Shown here: positions 1 through 7,521 of the stretch, one piece after another
Layout: the number at the start of each line of letters is the position of its first letter
How positions within the stretch are numbered: the stretch's first letter is position 1
Assembly (NCBI GenBank): GCA_020629335.1
Contig: JAHDDN010000176.1
Location: forward strand, 1-10,278
Source: Chitinophagales bacterium
GTDB lineage: Bacteria; Bacteroidota; Bacteroidia; Chitinophagales; UBA2359
Reading direction: 5' to 3'
DNA: 10,278 bases
Program-made: the position numbers and the translations under genes
The notes under the pieces: model-generated
What the model was told of the DNA's origin: nothing
Databases searched by the model: none
Seen by the model: only the letters and a program-made list of their open reading frames with translations

Positions 1-51
1 CAAGACTCCGAAAAGAGATCTAATAGTAATACTAAAATAACTATCAGTGTG

Positions 52-85
52 AAAAAGGCGATTGTAAGATTACAGTCGCCTTTTT
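52..85. terminator. Bidirectional intrinsic terminator
   Basis: AAAAAGGCGA (52-61) pairs with TCGCCTTTTT (76-85). The stem continues inward through TTGTAA / TTACAG with one T-G wobble, leaving only a tiny loop. A run of nine T (81-89) follows on the plus strand, and the A-run at 52-56 gives a U-tract on the minus strand. It therefore suits both a plus-strand gene ending left of the window and the minus-strand gene that stops at 154. Confidence 0.85.
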
Positions 86-102
86 TTTTATTATTAAATA
101 CC

Positions 103-130
103 TATAGCGCAAGTGTTTTTCATTGGTGCT
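103..130 (-). repeat. 28-nt dispersed repeat, copy 1
   Basis: This segment matches the reverse complement of 8610-8637 at 25 of 28 positions. The shared core begins TATAGCGCAAGT and continues through TTTTTCA to GTGCT. The copy can form only a partial hairpin, whereas copy 2 is a near-perfect one. It lies 17 nt from the terminator at 52-85, in the 3' region of the minus-strand gene ending at 154. Confidence 0.6.
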
Positions 131-153
131 TCTTGAGGGTACCCAATTTCTAC

Positions 154-1692
154 TTACTCTATAACAACCAAACGCCTTTGCGCCCTCAAAACCTCTCCCT
201 CATACAAACGCAAAAGATAAACCCCACTCAACTGATTTGATAGATCAATCATCCTATTGGTCGAAGAAGCGATCTCCCACCAAACCAACTGCCCATTCAC
301 ATCATACACCTCTATTCTCAAATCCTCCCTAAAATACTCTGCCTCCAAAGCAAACTGAAACACCCCACTAGAAGGATTAGGATGTATAGATAATAAAGAA
401 GAAGAACCATGCAGCAGTCCAACATTAGTATCCACCACTTCTTCCAAAACCAAACTATCACAATGATATAAATTACCACAAGTATTGCCCAAAGAATCCA
501 ACTTCAATGCCCAACCATACTGTGGCGTTTGAAACGGCGTATAACCAGCCATAATGATGCCGCCATCAGGAGTAGGTTCCATATCATTAAAGTAAATGCT
601 TGTATCAGTATGCAAAACTATCTTTTTGGTCCAAAGCGTATCTAAATTGTGATCTATAGCCCAAATTAAGTTTTCTGCTTGAGCATTGACATTAAAGTAG
701 TGAGTATTAGTAATAAAGTATTCTGAATAAGGTATGAAATTATTGTAAAACCCATTCCCAATAAAAATTTCATCTTCTACATACATACTATAAAATTGTT
801 CATTGAGAATCTCTCCATTTGCAGATAAATGAAGCAAATGATGTAGTCCAGAATCATTAGAAGGTTGTCTATACCCATGTGCTAAAATAGTACCATCTGC
901 TAATTCGATAGTTTCTATTAGCCCATCAATTTGCCCTTCTACAATATCTGCTTTAGTAACCCACTCTACTATGCCTTCCCCATCTATTTTAACTATATAA
1001 TAGCCCCAATCAATAAAAGTAACACCAATATTAGGACTCCACGCTCCTCCAATTAAGTAGCCACCATCTGCGGTAGGGGTAATATTACCCACTTCTGTTC
1101 GGTGAGAAGGATTATCTACATACTCAAAATTCCAAAGCTCATTACCTTCTTCATCAACTTTGAGGACATAAATATGGGTAGGACCAGTTTCCCACTGTCG
1201 CCAACCACTGACCAAGATACCTTCATCATGGGCGGGGCAAATAGCCCGAACATCTTCATTATAAGGGGTTTCTAATTCTTTGTACATCAGTAGGTTAGCC
1301 ATATCATCTACTTTTGCCAAAACTACTTCTCCTAAACTCAATCCACCGCCCATTGAATAATCCTTTCTATAAGATATCCAGTACTCATTCTCTCCTAAGC
1401 CTTTGGTCATTAATTGTCCACTAGTCAGCCATTGCTCAAATTCATCCTCATCTATGATTAATTCTGCAAGCTCATTTCCCTGTTGATCTAAAGCTTTCAC
1501 AAAACTCATATCCTCCTCATCCCCAGCTATACCTGCTATCAAATAGCCTATATCGGTAGGTTCTATAGCCACCGTAATTAGATTAGTTGTATCTGGTCTA
1601 AACTGTTTACTAAAGTAGGTAAAGAGGGTATCTTGGGCATTTATCTCTAAGCATAATAAGCTCAATAATAAACCCACTATATACTTGCTCAT
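154..1692 (-). CDS. T9SS type A sorting-domain protein with propeller-like repeats
   Basis: Probable secreted or cell-surface protein of 512 residues with no catalytic motif that I recognise. Residues 1-19 are a signal peptide (MSKYIVGLLLSLLCLEINA, then QD). The body holds recurrent hydrophobic strand motifs of the DGGYLIGG type at about residues 49-54, 156-163, 209-216, 266-273 and 376-383. Each is followed by a strand such as YVLKVD or YYIVKID and a G-N/E-x-x-W step. This pattern is typical of beta-propeller-like repeats in Bacteroidota secreted proteins. From about residue 434, IHPNPSSG opens a T9SS C-terminal sorting domain (VYDVNGQLV, then LSGVYLLRLYEGE, then a basic RR end), which directs export across the outer membrane. 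The start follows A-rich sequence (AAAATAAAAGAA). The gene is 57 bp downstream of the M43 protease gene on the same strand, so they may be co-transcribed, subject to the hairpin between them. Confidence 0.88.
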   Translation of the reverse strand: MSKYIVGLLLSLLCLEINAQDTLFTYFSKQFRPDTTNLITVAIEPTDIGYLIAGIAGDEEDMSFVKALDQQGNELAELIIDEDEFEQWLTSGQLMTKGLGENEYWISYRKDYSMGGGLSLGEVVLAKVDDMANLLMYKELETPYNEDVRAICPAHDEGILVSGWRQWETGPTHIYVLKVDEEGNELWNFEYVDNPSHRTEVGNITPTADGGYLIGGAWSPNIGVTFIDWGYYIVKIDGEGIVEWVTKADIVEGQIDGLIETIELADGTILAHGYRQPSNDSGLHHLLHLSANGEILNEQFYSMYVEDEIFIGNGFYNNFIPYSEYFITNTHYFNVNAQAENLIWAIDHNLDTLWTKKIVLHTDTSIYFNDMEPTPDGGIIMAGYTPFQTPQYGWALKLDSLGNTCGNLYHCDSLVLEEVVDTNVGLLHGSSSLLSIHPNPSSGVFQFALEAEYFREDLRIEVYDVNGQLVWWEIASSTNRMIDLSNQLSGVYLLRLYEGEVLRAQRRLVVIE

Positions 1693-1707
1693 TTCTTTTA
1701 TTTTAGA

Positions 1708-1744
1708 ATAGCGTCTTGTCAGCCTAAAGCTAACAAGACGCTAT
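1708..1744 (-). promoter_or_regulatory. Strong intergenic hairpin between the two T9SS genes
   Basis: ATAGCGTCTTGT (1708-1719) pairs perfectly with ACAAGACGCTAT (1733-1744). After one C/A mismatch, AGC/GCT (21-23 / 29-31 of the 1700s) adds three pairs around a 5-nt loop. The hairpin starts 5 nt after the protease stop codon and ends 15 nt before the ATG of the next gene. On the minus strand it is followed by ATTCTAAAATAAAAG, which is not a clean U-tract. It may be a weak terminator, a processing or stability element, or a structure affecting translation of the downstream gene. Confidence 0.65.
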
Positions 1745-1749
1745 AAGGA

Positions 1750-4700
1750 TTATTTAAAAATTAGTACTCTTTGGTAAGGAGCGCTATGACCACGCATTCC
1801 TAAGAAATATAATCCATCAGGCAAGTTTTCTACGGAGATAGTAGATTGTTGTTGTCCTGATTCCCAATTGAATTCCTTCACCACATTACCATAAGCATCT
1901 AACAGCTCTAGTTGCCCAGCAGCTTCTATACGCTCATTGATTAATTGAATATTCAAATATTGACTAGTAGGATTTGGATAAAGGGTCCAAATTTTATTAA
2001 TATTCAACTCTTCTTCATTTATATCAGCCTTATTAGTTTTGCTAAAGGAACGAACAAAGTCACGATCAAATAAACTGGCTAAAATAGCTTCTGCTTGTCC
2101 AGCCACAGCTCTGTCCTCTACTTCAGCTAATAACTCCAACTGTGCTTTGATCTCATCTGTTTTTCCACTACCCTCATGGTTCGATAAGGCAGCATCATAA
2201 ATATTATAAAATAGTTGATCTTTAGGACTATTAATTGGTATTCTATTTAATAAGTTTTGGGCCCTTTGTATTCTTCCTCCATTGAAAAGTGTACCAAGCA
2301 TTCTCCATCTGCCCCAATTATGATTTTCATCCATTGCATCAATCACTGCTATGGCACAGTCAATTTCTCCTCTACGTAACAGTTTCCTTAATGTACGTCG
2401 GATTTGCTTTCTTTTGGGTTGACTATGATCTATTTCCATCCCATTTAAACAAGGAGCTGTTAAACCTTTAGGGATTGAAAGGAAATCAGAATCAGTACAA
2501 ACTTCTTCTCCGTTCTCATCAAATAAAGTCCATTCCAACTCCAGTGTACTTCCAGGAGGAAGTTCTACCCCTAAAAGATTTCCATTACCATCATCGACTA
2601 CTTGTGCATCAATACATAAGAACGGACAGCTAGTTGAAGATACTCCATCAATATTATCTATGATTATTTCTCCTTGCCCGACCATTCCTGAAATAGGTCC
2701 ACTATAAATAACTGTTATTACCCCATTGACAGTAGCAGTTACGACAAATACTTCATTGCCTACGTTAAACTGCGTGAAAAAATCTTCATCATCACTACTA
2801 AACTTAATAGCCCTCAATCTTTGAATTCCATCAAAGCTAATAGGTAATACCTCTCCTACTTCACTTGGACAAACAACCTCCTCAACTTCTTCCCCTTCTC
2901 CACATCTTCCATTATCTGGAGGATCTGTTCCTCCCAATGAATTATCTAATGTAAAGTTACTAGTAGGCCCAAATTCTGTAGGAGCAGTCAAAGGATCATT
3001 ATCTCTATTAATAAAAAACACCTCTCCTTCATTAGTGATATGATTTCCCGCCTGACCACTATCATGCCAATAATTATTGAATAAAAAAGGTTGGCCTGGT
3101 AATCCATTAAAACCTACATTTGGACCAAATAGATTAGCACCAGCACTTCCAGGAGTTCCTGGGATTGGTACTCCTATGGGTAGCTGCTGTTGATTAGTCA
3201 AGGTTCCTGATCTGATGAACCAGTCATCTTCACATTCATTATATTCATTGCAGTAAATAGCTAGTCCTACACAGTCTCCCTCAAAGAAAGTTCCATGATC
3301 AAAGCGATGATTAATCACAGTATTAGGTGCGTTAATTCCTGTTGGTAAGTTGAACTCAATCAAATCACTATCCAGATTAATGTCGTTGCTCCAAATACCA
3401 CCTGATGTACTCGGTTCATCGCTTGGTTCAGAAAATACATCAGTAGTGATAAATCCTATGGCAGTACCTGAATTATCATGAAGAGAGGGAGCCTCCCATA
3501 CTAAATTAGGATTGTGCCCAGTCGCTACAAATTGATTCTCATCAATTTGAAAATCTAAAGAGGTGATCGCACCGATACCATAACTATCGTGTAGAAGGTC
3601 AATATCTCTATTAGCAGGCACTCCAAAATAGTTACTTGTGATATAGCCACCACCAACACCATCTATGGTGATACCTTTAAGAACTCCGTCAAAAGCATTA
3701 TTGACAATTCTTTTATTCATCAGACCATCTGAACCAAAGGCACTGATTCCTCGAAATAGATTAGTAAAGTAGTTCATGGTAGCTCCTTCTTCTCCTATTT
3801 GGAAGCGAGACTGATGTGATTTGATACCCGTACCTAAATCTGAAAGATTAGCTTCTTGTACGTTCCATAAAGCATTATTAGTTGCCCTAAATACATTACC
3901 AATGATGGCTACGCTTTTAGAATGACCACGATTATTTAGTGTAATATGAATATTACTTCGACCCTCAGCTAATTTAGTTGCATCATCATCAGGAAGAGGA
4001 AATGTAGTTGTAAAGTCAAATACATTATTTTCAACCCTATTAATGGCTGTATATGCTGCTATTTCGTCATCTGAGGCAAAAGGATAACCAGGTATTGGCC
4101 CATAATGTATTCCCACTGCATTATTAGTAAAGAAACTATTTACGGCAATTATTATGCCTCCTCCAGGTTTACCTTGAGGAAGATCAATTGGAGGATCATC
4201 TGCTTCCCATCCGCCGTATTCACCAGCGGCAATTCCTCTAATTGCGTTTTCAATTCTTGAGCCATCTCTCACAATCACGACTCCATAATTGTCATTTAAT
4301 ATACTACATAAATTATCATCTATTTCAATATTTGGATCAATAGGGTCTGTAGGCAGGATATTATCTCCAAACACCTTAATCCCTTTCCATCGTTCTCCAC
4401 AAGGCATATTGGTAAGAAGGCTGTTTTCTACAATAAGTGCAGCGCCTCTTTCTACATGAATACCAGATGAATTATCAAAAAACTCAATATTACTATCACG
4501 AATTACCAAAATTTCTCCAGTAGGTACTGTTATTATCTCTCCAACTCCTCTATGAGGTAGCCCGTCCCAAATTTGAACTAAATCAGTACCAGTTGTTGTG
4601 CACTCTATACAATCTTCATTAGAATAGTTACTGTCTTCATCAGCTGCAGAAACCCATGCAGGCCCTTGAGTATCTAGGAGATTTGCTCTATATCTAATCA

Positions 4701-6426
4701 ATGCACAACGCATGGTTCTTGCTTGATCTCTAGTGAAATTAGCATAGCAATTAAAGCTATAAGACATATAATTTGTGAAAGGATCTACTAAGTCATCCAT
4801 AAAGGGATTAATACCTATTCCTCCTAAAAAACCTGTTTGAATTTGTGCATCAGCATCACAAGATGAGAGTTCAAGGGGAGCATCAGCGGCTAATGAGTTT
4901 GGGTCAGTAGTAGTACATCCACTACCGACATTTCCATTGGCATCAGCATTTTGATTTTGAGGCTGGGTATCACAAATTCTATCTCCTTGTTTACAACAAT
5001 CTTCATTATTACAAGCAACCAATTCCTGTGCAAAATCAGATAAGCCTTCCCAATTATTAGGAGTAACAGCGATAGGGCTGCTACTAATATTACTAATCCC
5101 AATAGGTGATGCTTCAGGAGCCCCAAGCATATCTGTCAAAGCATTATTAGCATTATCAGGATAAGTGAACTGGTAAGATGGAGGAGTAGCTGCATTATTA
5201 ATAAATACCAAATTTCCTCCATCAATTGCATAGCCCACATAAGTCGGGTCATTCTCTATCGCTGAATAGAATGGAATATTGGTCAATCCATCAAGATTGG
5301 TTATTGAAGTTATTGCTATATTGTTAGGATTCCCAAAAATATCCACAGGTCCTATGGCTGTATTACTCCAAAAAGTATAGGTATATTGTATGTCGTTAAC
5401 TGGATCTAATAATATAGCAGTCGTCCCATTATTACTTAAAATTTCAAGATCGTAAGTATTACCGTCTGCATCTTCACCAATAAGTGAAGTGGAGCTAGAT
5501 GGTAAAAAGTCGGGATGATTTCCTGGAATGGTCACTTGCATCAGAGTTTGAATATTATTAGGATCGCTAGTATCTAAAAATGAGCTAAAAGGAACCCCAT
5601 CTTCATTAACATCTGGCGAGAATGTATGTAATAGATTGAAGTAATGCCCTGTTTCATGTATTAAAATTTCAGCAGTATATGAAATAGCAGTAGTTCCTAT
5701 GACATTTTGCAGGACAGTGGCATCTCTTAACCCATTAATACCAGCATTTACAGCATAATTAGAATAACCTGATGTTTGTGTATCAAGATCACCTAAATTA
5801 TCGCATGTACATGGTCCTAAACTATTCGTACATATATCTGAAACTAAAACAATATTATAGTAATATTGAGGATCCCATAATATATTGTATAAATTAGTAT
5901 CGTAAAAATGATTTCGATGGTAAACAATACCATTGGTAGGTTTTCCACAAGGATCAAATTGAGCGAGTTCAAATATCATATTAGGATTGAATGGAGACTC
6001 GACTGATGAAGGATCAAAATTGTCAGTAACTGAATTAGCTGCTGAATTATTGAAAGCGCTATTTAAACCTCCTAACAAATTCTCTGTAAAGTCAGCATCT
6101 ATGCTAGTAGTACTTCCACTTGATGGGTCATAATTTTCATTAAGTGCAATGTCGGGATGTTCAACTACATGAAATACAACGGGTACTCTTAACAAATCGT
6201 TATTAAAGTTATCGATATTAAAAGCACCATTAGGCTCATAGCCAGCAATAGCAAATCCAGCACCATCTAATCCATTTTCAGGATCACAGTGACAATCAAA
6301 ATCATAATCTCTCGGTTCAAAATTAGGATCTCGTTTAGATTTGATCAGAAATTCTTCTAATTTTTCATTGATTCCACAAAATTTATTTTGTGAGAACATG
6401 AGATCAGAAGGGATTAAAAACATCAT
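1750..6426 (-). CDS. Secreted M43 pappalysin-like metalloprotease with beta-helix region and T9SS sorting domain
   Basis: Large exported protein, 1558 residues from this ATG. VPVVFHVVEH (81-90) is the usual start of an M43 catalytic domain. HETGHYFNLLH (257-267) is the zinc site, with H257, E258, H261 and H267. GDRICDTQP (481-489) and the Met-turn region NYMSYS (552-557, M554), followed by FTRDQARTMR, complete the domain. Between the zinc site and the Met-turn lies an unusually long segment containing an insertion at roughly 275-465. Residues about 625-1130 show right-handed beta-helix character (GIHVERGAALIVENS, GVVIVRDGSRIENA, short V/I strands with N turns). A cysteine-bearing Ig-like segment follows to about 1325, then a charged helical stretch (1336-1460). 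Finally there is a T9SS type A domain (YPNPTS at 1483-1488, LPDGLYFLGMRG). From this start the leader MMFLIPSDLMFS lacks a basic n-region. The true start is probably 6507-6509, out of frame because of the C10 tract. Function beyond extracellular proteolysis is unknown. Confidence 0.88.
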   Translation of the reverse strand: MMFLIPSDLMFSQNKFCGINEKLEEFLIKSKRDPNFEPRDYDFDCHCDPENGLDGAGFAIAGYEPNGAFNIDNFNNDLLRVPVVFHVVEHPDIALNENYDPSSGSTTSIDADFTENLLGGLNSAFNNSAANSVTDNFDPSSVESPFNPNMIFELAQFDPCGKPTNGIVYHRNHFYDTNLYNILWDPQYYYNIVLVSDICTNSLGPCTCDNLGDLDTQTSGYSNYAVNAGINGLRDATVLQNVIGTTAISYTAEILIHETGHYFNLLHTFSPDVNEDGVPFSSFLDTSDPNNIQTLMQVTIPGNHPDFLPSSSTSLIGEDADGNTYDLEILSNNGTTAILLDPVNDIQYTYTFWSNTAIGPVDIFGNPNNIAITSITNLDGLTNIPFYSAIENDPTYVGYAIDGGNLVFINNAATPPSYQFTYPDNANNALTDMLGAPEASPIGISNISSSPIAVTPNNWEGLSDFAQELVACNNEDCCKQGDRICDTQPQNQNADANGNVGSGCTTTDPNSLAADAPLELSSCDADAQIQTGFLGGIGINPFMDDLVDPFTNYMSYSFNCYANFTRDQARTMRCALIRYRANLLDTQGPAWVSAADEDSNYSNEDCIECTTTGTDLVQIWDGLPHRGVGEIITVPTGEILVIRDSNIEFFDNSSGIHVERGAALIVENSLLTNMPCGERWKGIKVFGDNILPTDPIDPNIEIDDNLCSILNDNYGVVIVRDGSRIENAIRGIAAGEYGGWEADDPPIDLPQGKPGGGIIIAVNSFFTNNAVGIHYGPIPGYPFASDDEIAAYTAINRVENNVFDFTTTFPLPDDDATKLAEGRSNIHITLNNRGHSKSVAIIGNVFRATNNALWNVQEANLSDLGTGIKSHQSRFQIGEEGATMNYFTNLFRGISAFGSDGLMNKRIVNNAFDGVLKGITIDGVGGGYITSNYFGVPANRDIDLLHDSYGIGAITSLDFQIDENQFVATGHNPNLVWEAPSLHDNSGTAIGFITTDVFSEPSDEPSTSGGIWSNDINLDSDLIEFNLPTGINAPNTVINHRFDHGTFFEGDCVGLAIYCNEYNECEDDWFIRSGTLTNQQQLPIGVPIPGTPGSAGANLFGPNVGFNGLPGQPFLFNNYWHDSGQAGNHITNEGEVFFINRDNDPLTAPTEFGPTSNFTLDNSLGGTDPPDNGRCGEGEEVEEVVCPSEVGEVLPISFDGIQRLRAIKFSSDDEDFFTQFNVGNEVFVVTATVNGVITVIYSGPISGMVGQGEIIIDNIDGVSSTSCPFLCIDAQVVDDGNGNLLGVELPPGSTLELEWTLFDENGEEVCTDSDFLSIPKGLTAPCLNGMEIDHSQPKRKQIRRTLRKLLRRGEIDCAIAVIDAMDENHNWGRWRMLGTLFNGGRIQRAQNLLNRIPINSPKDQLFYNIYDAALSNHEGSGKTDEIKAQLELLAEVEDRAVAGQAEAILASLFDRDFVRSFSKTNKADINEEELNINKIWTLYPNPTSQYLNIQLINERIEAAGQLELLDAYGNVVKEFNWESGQQQSTISVENLPDGLYFLGMRGHSAPYQRVLIFK

Positions 6427-6459
6427 AATTAAAAAGCCCCCTAAACTAAGTTGTCGAAT

Positions 6460-6480
6460 ATATTTGTGTAATACAAATAT
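6460..6480. repeat. Inverted repeat abutting the homopolymer
   Basis: ATATTTGT (6460-6467) and ACAAATAT (6473-6480) are perfect inverted repeats separated by GTAAT. The right arm touches the G10 tract. A related dyad, TATTTGT-N7-ACAAATA, lies at 6642-6662. It may be an operator, or a structure that promotes replication slippage at the tract. It also falls inside the predicted signal-peptide coding sequence. Confidence 0.45.
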
Positions 6481-6490
6481 GGGGGGGGGG
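6481..6490. repeat. G10 (C10 on coding strand) mononucleotide tract
   Basis: Ten consecutive G on the plus strand, in an otherwise AT-rich region. On the protease strand it would encode Pro-Pro-Pro near the start of the signal peptide. Its length decides whether the ATG at 6507-6509 is in frame with the protease: 8 or 11 in frame; 9 or 10 not. Confidence 0.9.
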
Positions 6491-6656
6491 TAAATACGTG
6501 ATTTTTCATAGGGTAAATGTTTTTAGTGTTAGAAAATAAAAGTCTTTTTGTCTTAACTAATTGACATAGAAATGTAATAAGAGGCAAACCTCTAAGTAAG
6601 GAAAGACAAAATAATATGATAATTACTGAAAAGGGGTGAGTTATTTGTTATACGAA

Positions 6657-6687
6657 CAAATATAAAACATTTTAATTAAAATACAAA
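6657..6687 (-). promoter_or_regulatory. Bacteroidota-type promoter for the M43 protease gene
   Basis: On the minus strand TTTG (6687-6684) is followed after exactly 19 nt by TATATTTG (6664-6657). This is a full match to the Bacteroidota -33/-7 consensus TTTG-N19-TAnnTTTG. Transcription would begin near 6650, about 140 nt before the ATG at 6507-6509, so the C10 tract lies within the transcript rather than in the promoter. Confidence 0.65.
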
Positions 6688-6719
6688 TGTTATTTCTAAA
6701 TTGGAATTTTTATTTTCTC

Positions 6720-6748
6720 ATTGTAGTGAGTGAAATTTTTTATGTTTA
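6720..6748 (+). promoter_or_regulatory. Possible promoter for the membrane protein and crotonase genes
   Basis: TATGTTTA (6741-6748) matches TAnnTTTG at all but the last base and is preceded 17 nt upstream by ATTG (6720-6723). It sits about 60 nt ahead of the first plus-strand start. The match is weaker than that of the divergent minus-strand promoter. Confidence 0.3.
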
Positions 6749-6783
6749 TGTCTATCGAAAAAGCTCTGAAATACAGAAAAGCC

Positions 6784-6799
6784 TATTCTTAAGAGAATA
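6784..6799 (+). promoter_or_regulatory. Short hairpin in the leader of the membrane-protein gene
   Basis: TATTCT (6784-6789) and AGAATA (6794-6799) pair around a TAAG loop, 10 nt before the ATG at 6810. An overlapping short frame starts at 6800 (ATGAATTTTCATG...). The structure would cover the ribosome entry zone of the 6810 start, which leaves open use of the internal ATG at 6858. Confidence 0.3.
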
Positions 6800-6809
6800 A
6801 TGAATTTTC

Positions 6810-7472
6810 ATGTGGATTATAAAACTTAAAATAAGTTCGGTATTTTTGCTATTAATTATGAAAGCGATTGCACAATTATTTTCGATCTTATTCCATCCAC
6901 TTTTGGTACCTACTTACTGCTTTTTATTTTTGATATTGTCTAATGGCTATATGTTTGGGCATATCAATTCGGCAGAAGGGATGCGCCTCTTGATGGTTGG
7001 TTTTATCAATACTTTCTTATTCCCAGTATTTTGTATTTTTTTGATGAAAATGCTGGGTTTTATAGATGACTATGAGCTGAGGGATAGAAAACAGCGGGTT
7101 TTGCCCTATATGGCTGTGTCCTTTTTCTTTATTTGGTCTTATTTGGCGCTCCGAAAAGCCTTTAATTACGAATTACTAAGTGATGTGATGTTGGGCGCTG
7201 GTATTGCTGTTTCAGCAGCATTGGTGGTTAATATTCTGATGTACAAGATCAGTTTGCATACGATTGGTATGGGTGGGTTATTTGCTTTGGTTGTTTTTAC
7301 GATTATAGCAGGAATTCCAGTATACAATATGACTTGGGTACTGATAGCCGTTATTTTGATTGCGGGTATAGTGGGTTCTTCCCGTTTGCTATTGAAGGCG
7401 CATGATAATAAGGAGGTGTTTAGTGGCTATGCTTTAGGCTTTTTCTGTATGTTCATCGCTTTCCTTTTCTAG
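6810..7472 (+). CDS. Polytopic membrane protein, divergent PAP2-phosphatase-like family
   Basis: 220-residue inner-membrane protein with about six hydrophobic segments (roughly 22-45, 60-80, 99-115, 126-145, 153-190 in two passes, 205-220). Three places resemble the PAP2 phosphatase signature. RDRKQRVLP (91-99) is a basic first motif. S148-L-H150-T recalls the central PSGH. S191-R192-x5-H198-x3-E202 matches SR-x5-H-x3-D except for Glu in place of Asp. The spacing of about 43 residues between the last two suits the family. I know similar small membrane proteins in Bacteroidota, usually listed as hypothetical or PAP2-like. A lipid-phosphate substrate would be inference, and activity may be lost given the weak first motif. 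The start at 6810 is uncertain; M17 (6858, MKAIAQLFSILFHPLLVPTY) would give 204 residues. It precedes the crotonase gene by 49 bp, likely in one transcript. Confidence 0.75.
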   Translation: MWIIKLKISSVFLLLIMKAIAQLFSILFHPLLVPTYCFLFLILSNGYMFGHINSAEGMRLLMVGFINTFLFPVFCIFLMKMLGFIDDYELRDRKQRVLPYMAVSFFFIWSYLALRKAFNYELLSDVMLGAGIAVSAALVVNILMYKISLHTIGMGGLFALVVFTIIAGIPVYNMTWVLIAVILIAGIVGSSRLLLKAHDNKEVFSGYALGFFCMFIAFLF

Positions 7473-7487
7473 GAATGATTATTCCTA
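7470..7487 (+). other. Small hairpin over a stop codon
   Basis: TAGGAAT (7470-7476) pairs with ATTCCTA (7481-7487) around GATT and includes the TAG stop of the membrane-protein gene. It has no U-tract (TTAAACAAAAAAT follows), so it is unlikely to terminate transcription before the crotonase gene. Confidence 0.35.
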
Positions 7488-7521
7488 TTAAACAAAAAAT
7501 AGTTACAAAAATACAAAAGAT

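Larger units (their letters stand above)
6427..6509 (-). other. Likely missing N-terminus of the protease, interrupted by a 10-nt homopolymer
   Basis: Reading upstream of 6426 in the protease frame gives HKYIRQLSLGGFLI joined to MMFLIPSDLMFSQN: basic n-region, hydrophobic core and a plausible cleavage before QN. No ATG, GTG or TTG occurs in this frame before a TAA at 6523-6525. An ATG at 6507-6509 (AAA AAT CAC GTA TTT follows) reaches the C-run in another frame and terminates at TAG 6441-6443 after 22 codons. A run of 11 or 8 C instead of 10 would join this ATG to the protease and add 28 residues (with 11). Either the tract is phase-variable or its length was misread. Confidence 0.7.

Noticed and set aside
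1..40. End of a plus-strand gene entering from the left (KTPKRDLIVILK then TAA at 38-40, or RLRKEI then TAA at 21-23)
   Set aside because: The terminator at 52-85 makes such a gene likely, but with a dozen codons the frame cannot be chosen.
49..240. Plus-strand open frame of 63 codons from GTG
   Set aside because: It reads through the terminator hairpin and into the antisense of the 512-residue gene, with no protein-like features.
4890..5126. Minus-strand open frame of 78 codons inside the protease gene
   Set aside because: Out-of-frame shadow of the M43 domain coding sequence.
6481..6490. G10 tract as a promoter-spacing switch
   Set aside because: A full promoter consensus lies well upstream at 6657-6687, and the tract falls between a start codon and the signal peptide, so a translational role fits better.
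6546..6611. Inverted repeat TTTTGTCTT / AAGACAAAA with inner AGAGG-CAAA-CCTCT
   Set aside because: Short AT-rich arms 48 nt apart with weak inner pairing; noted, but could arise by chance.
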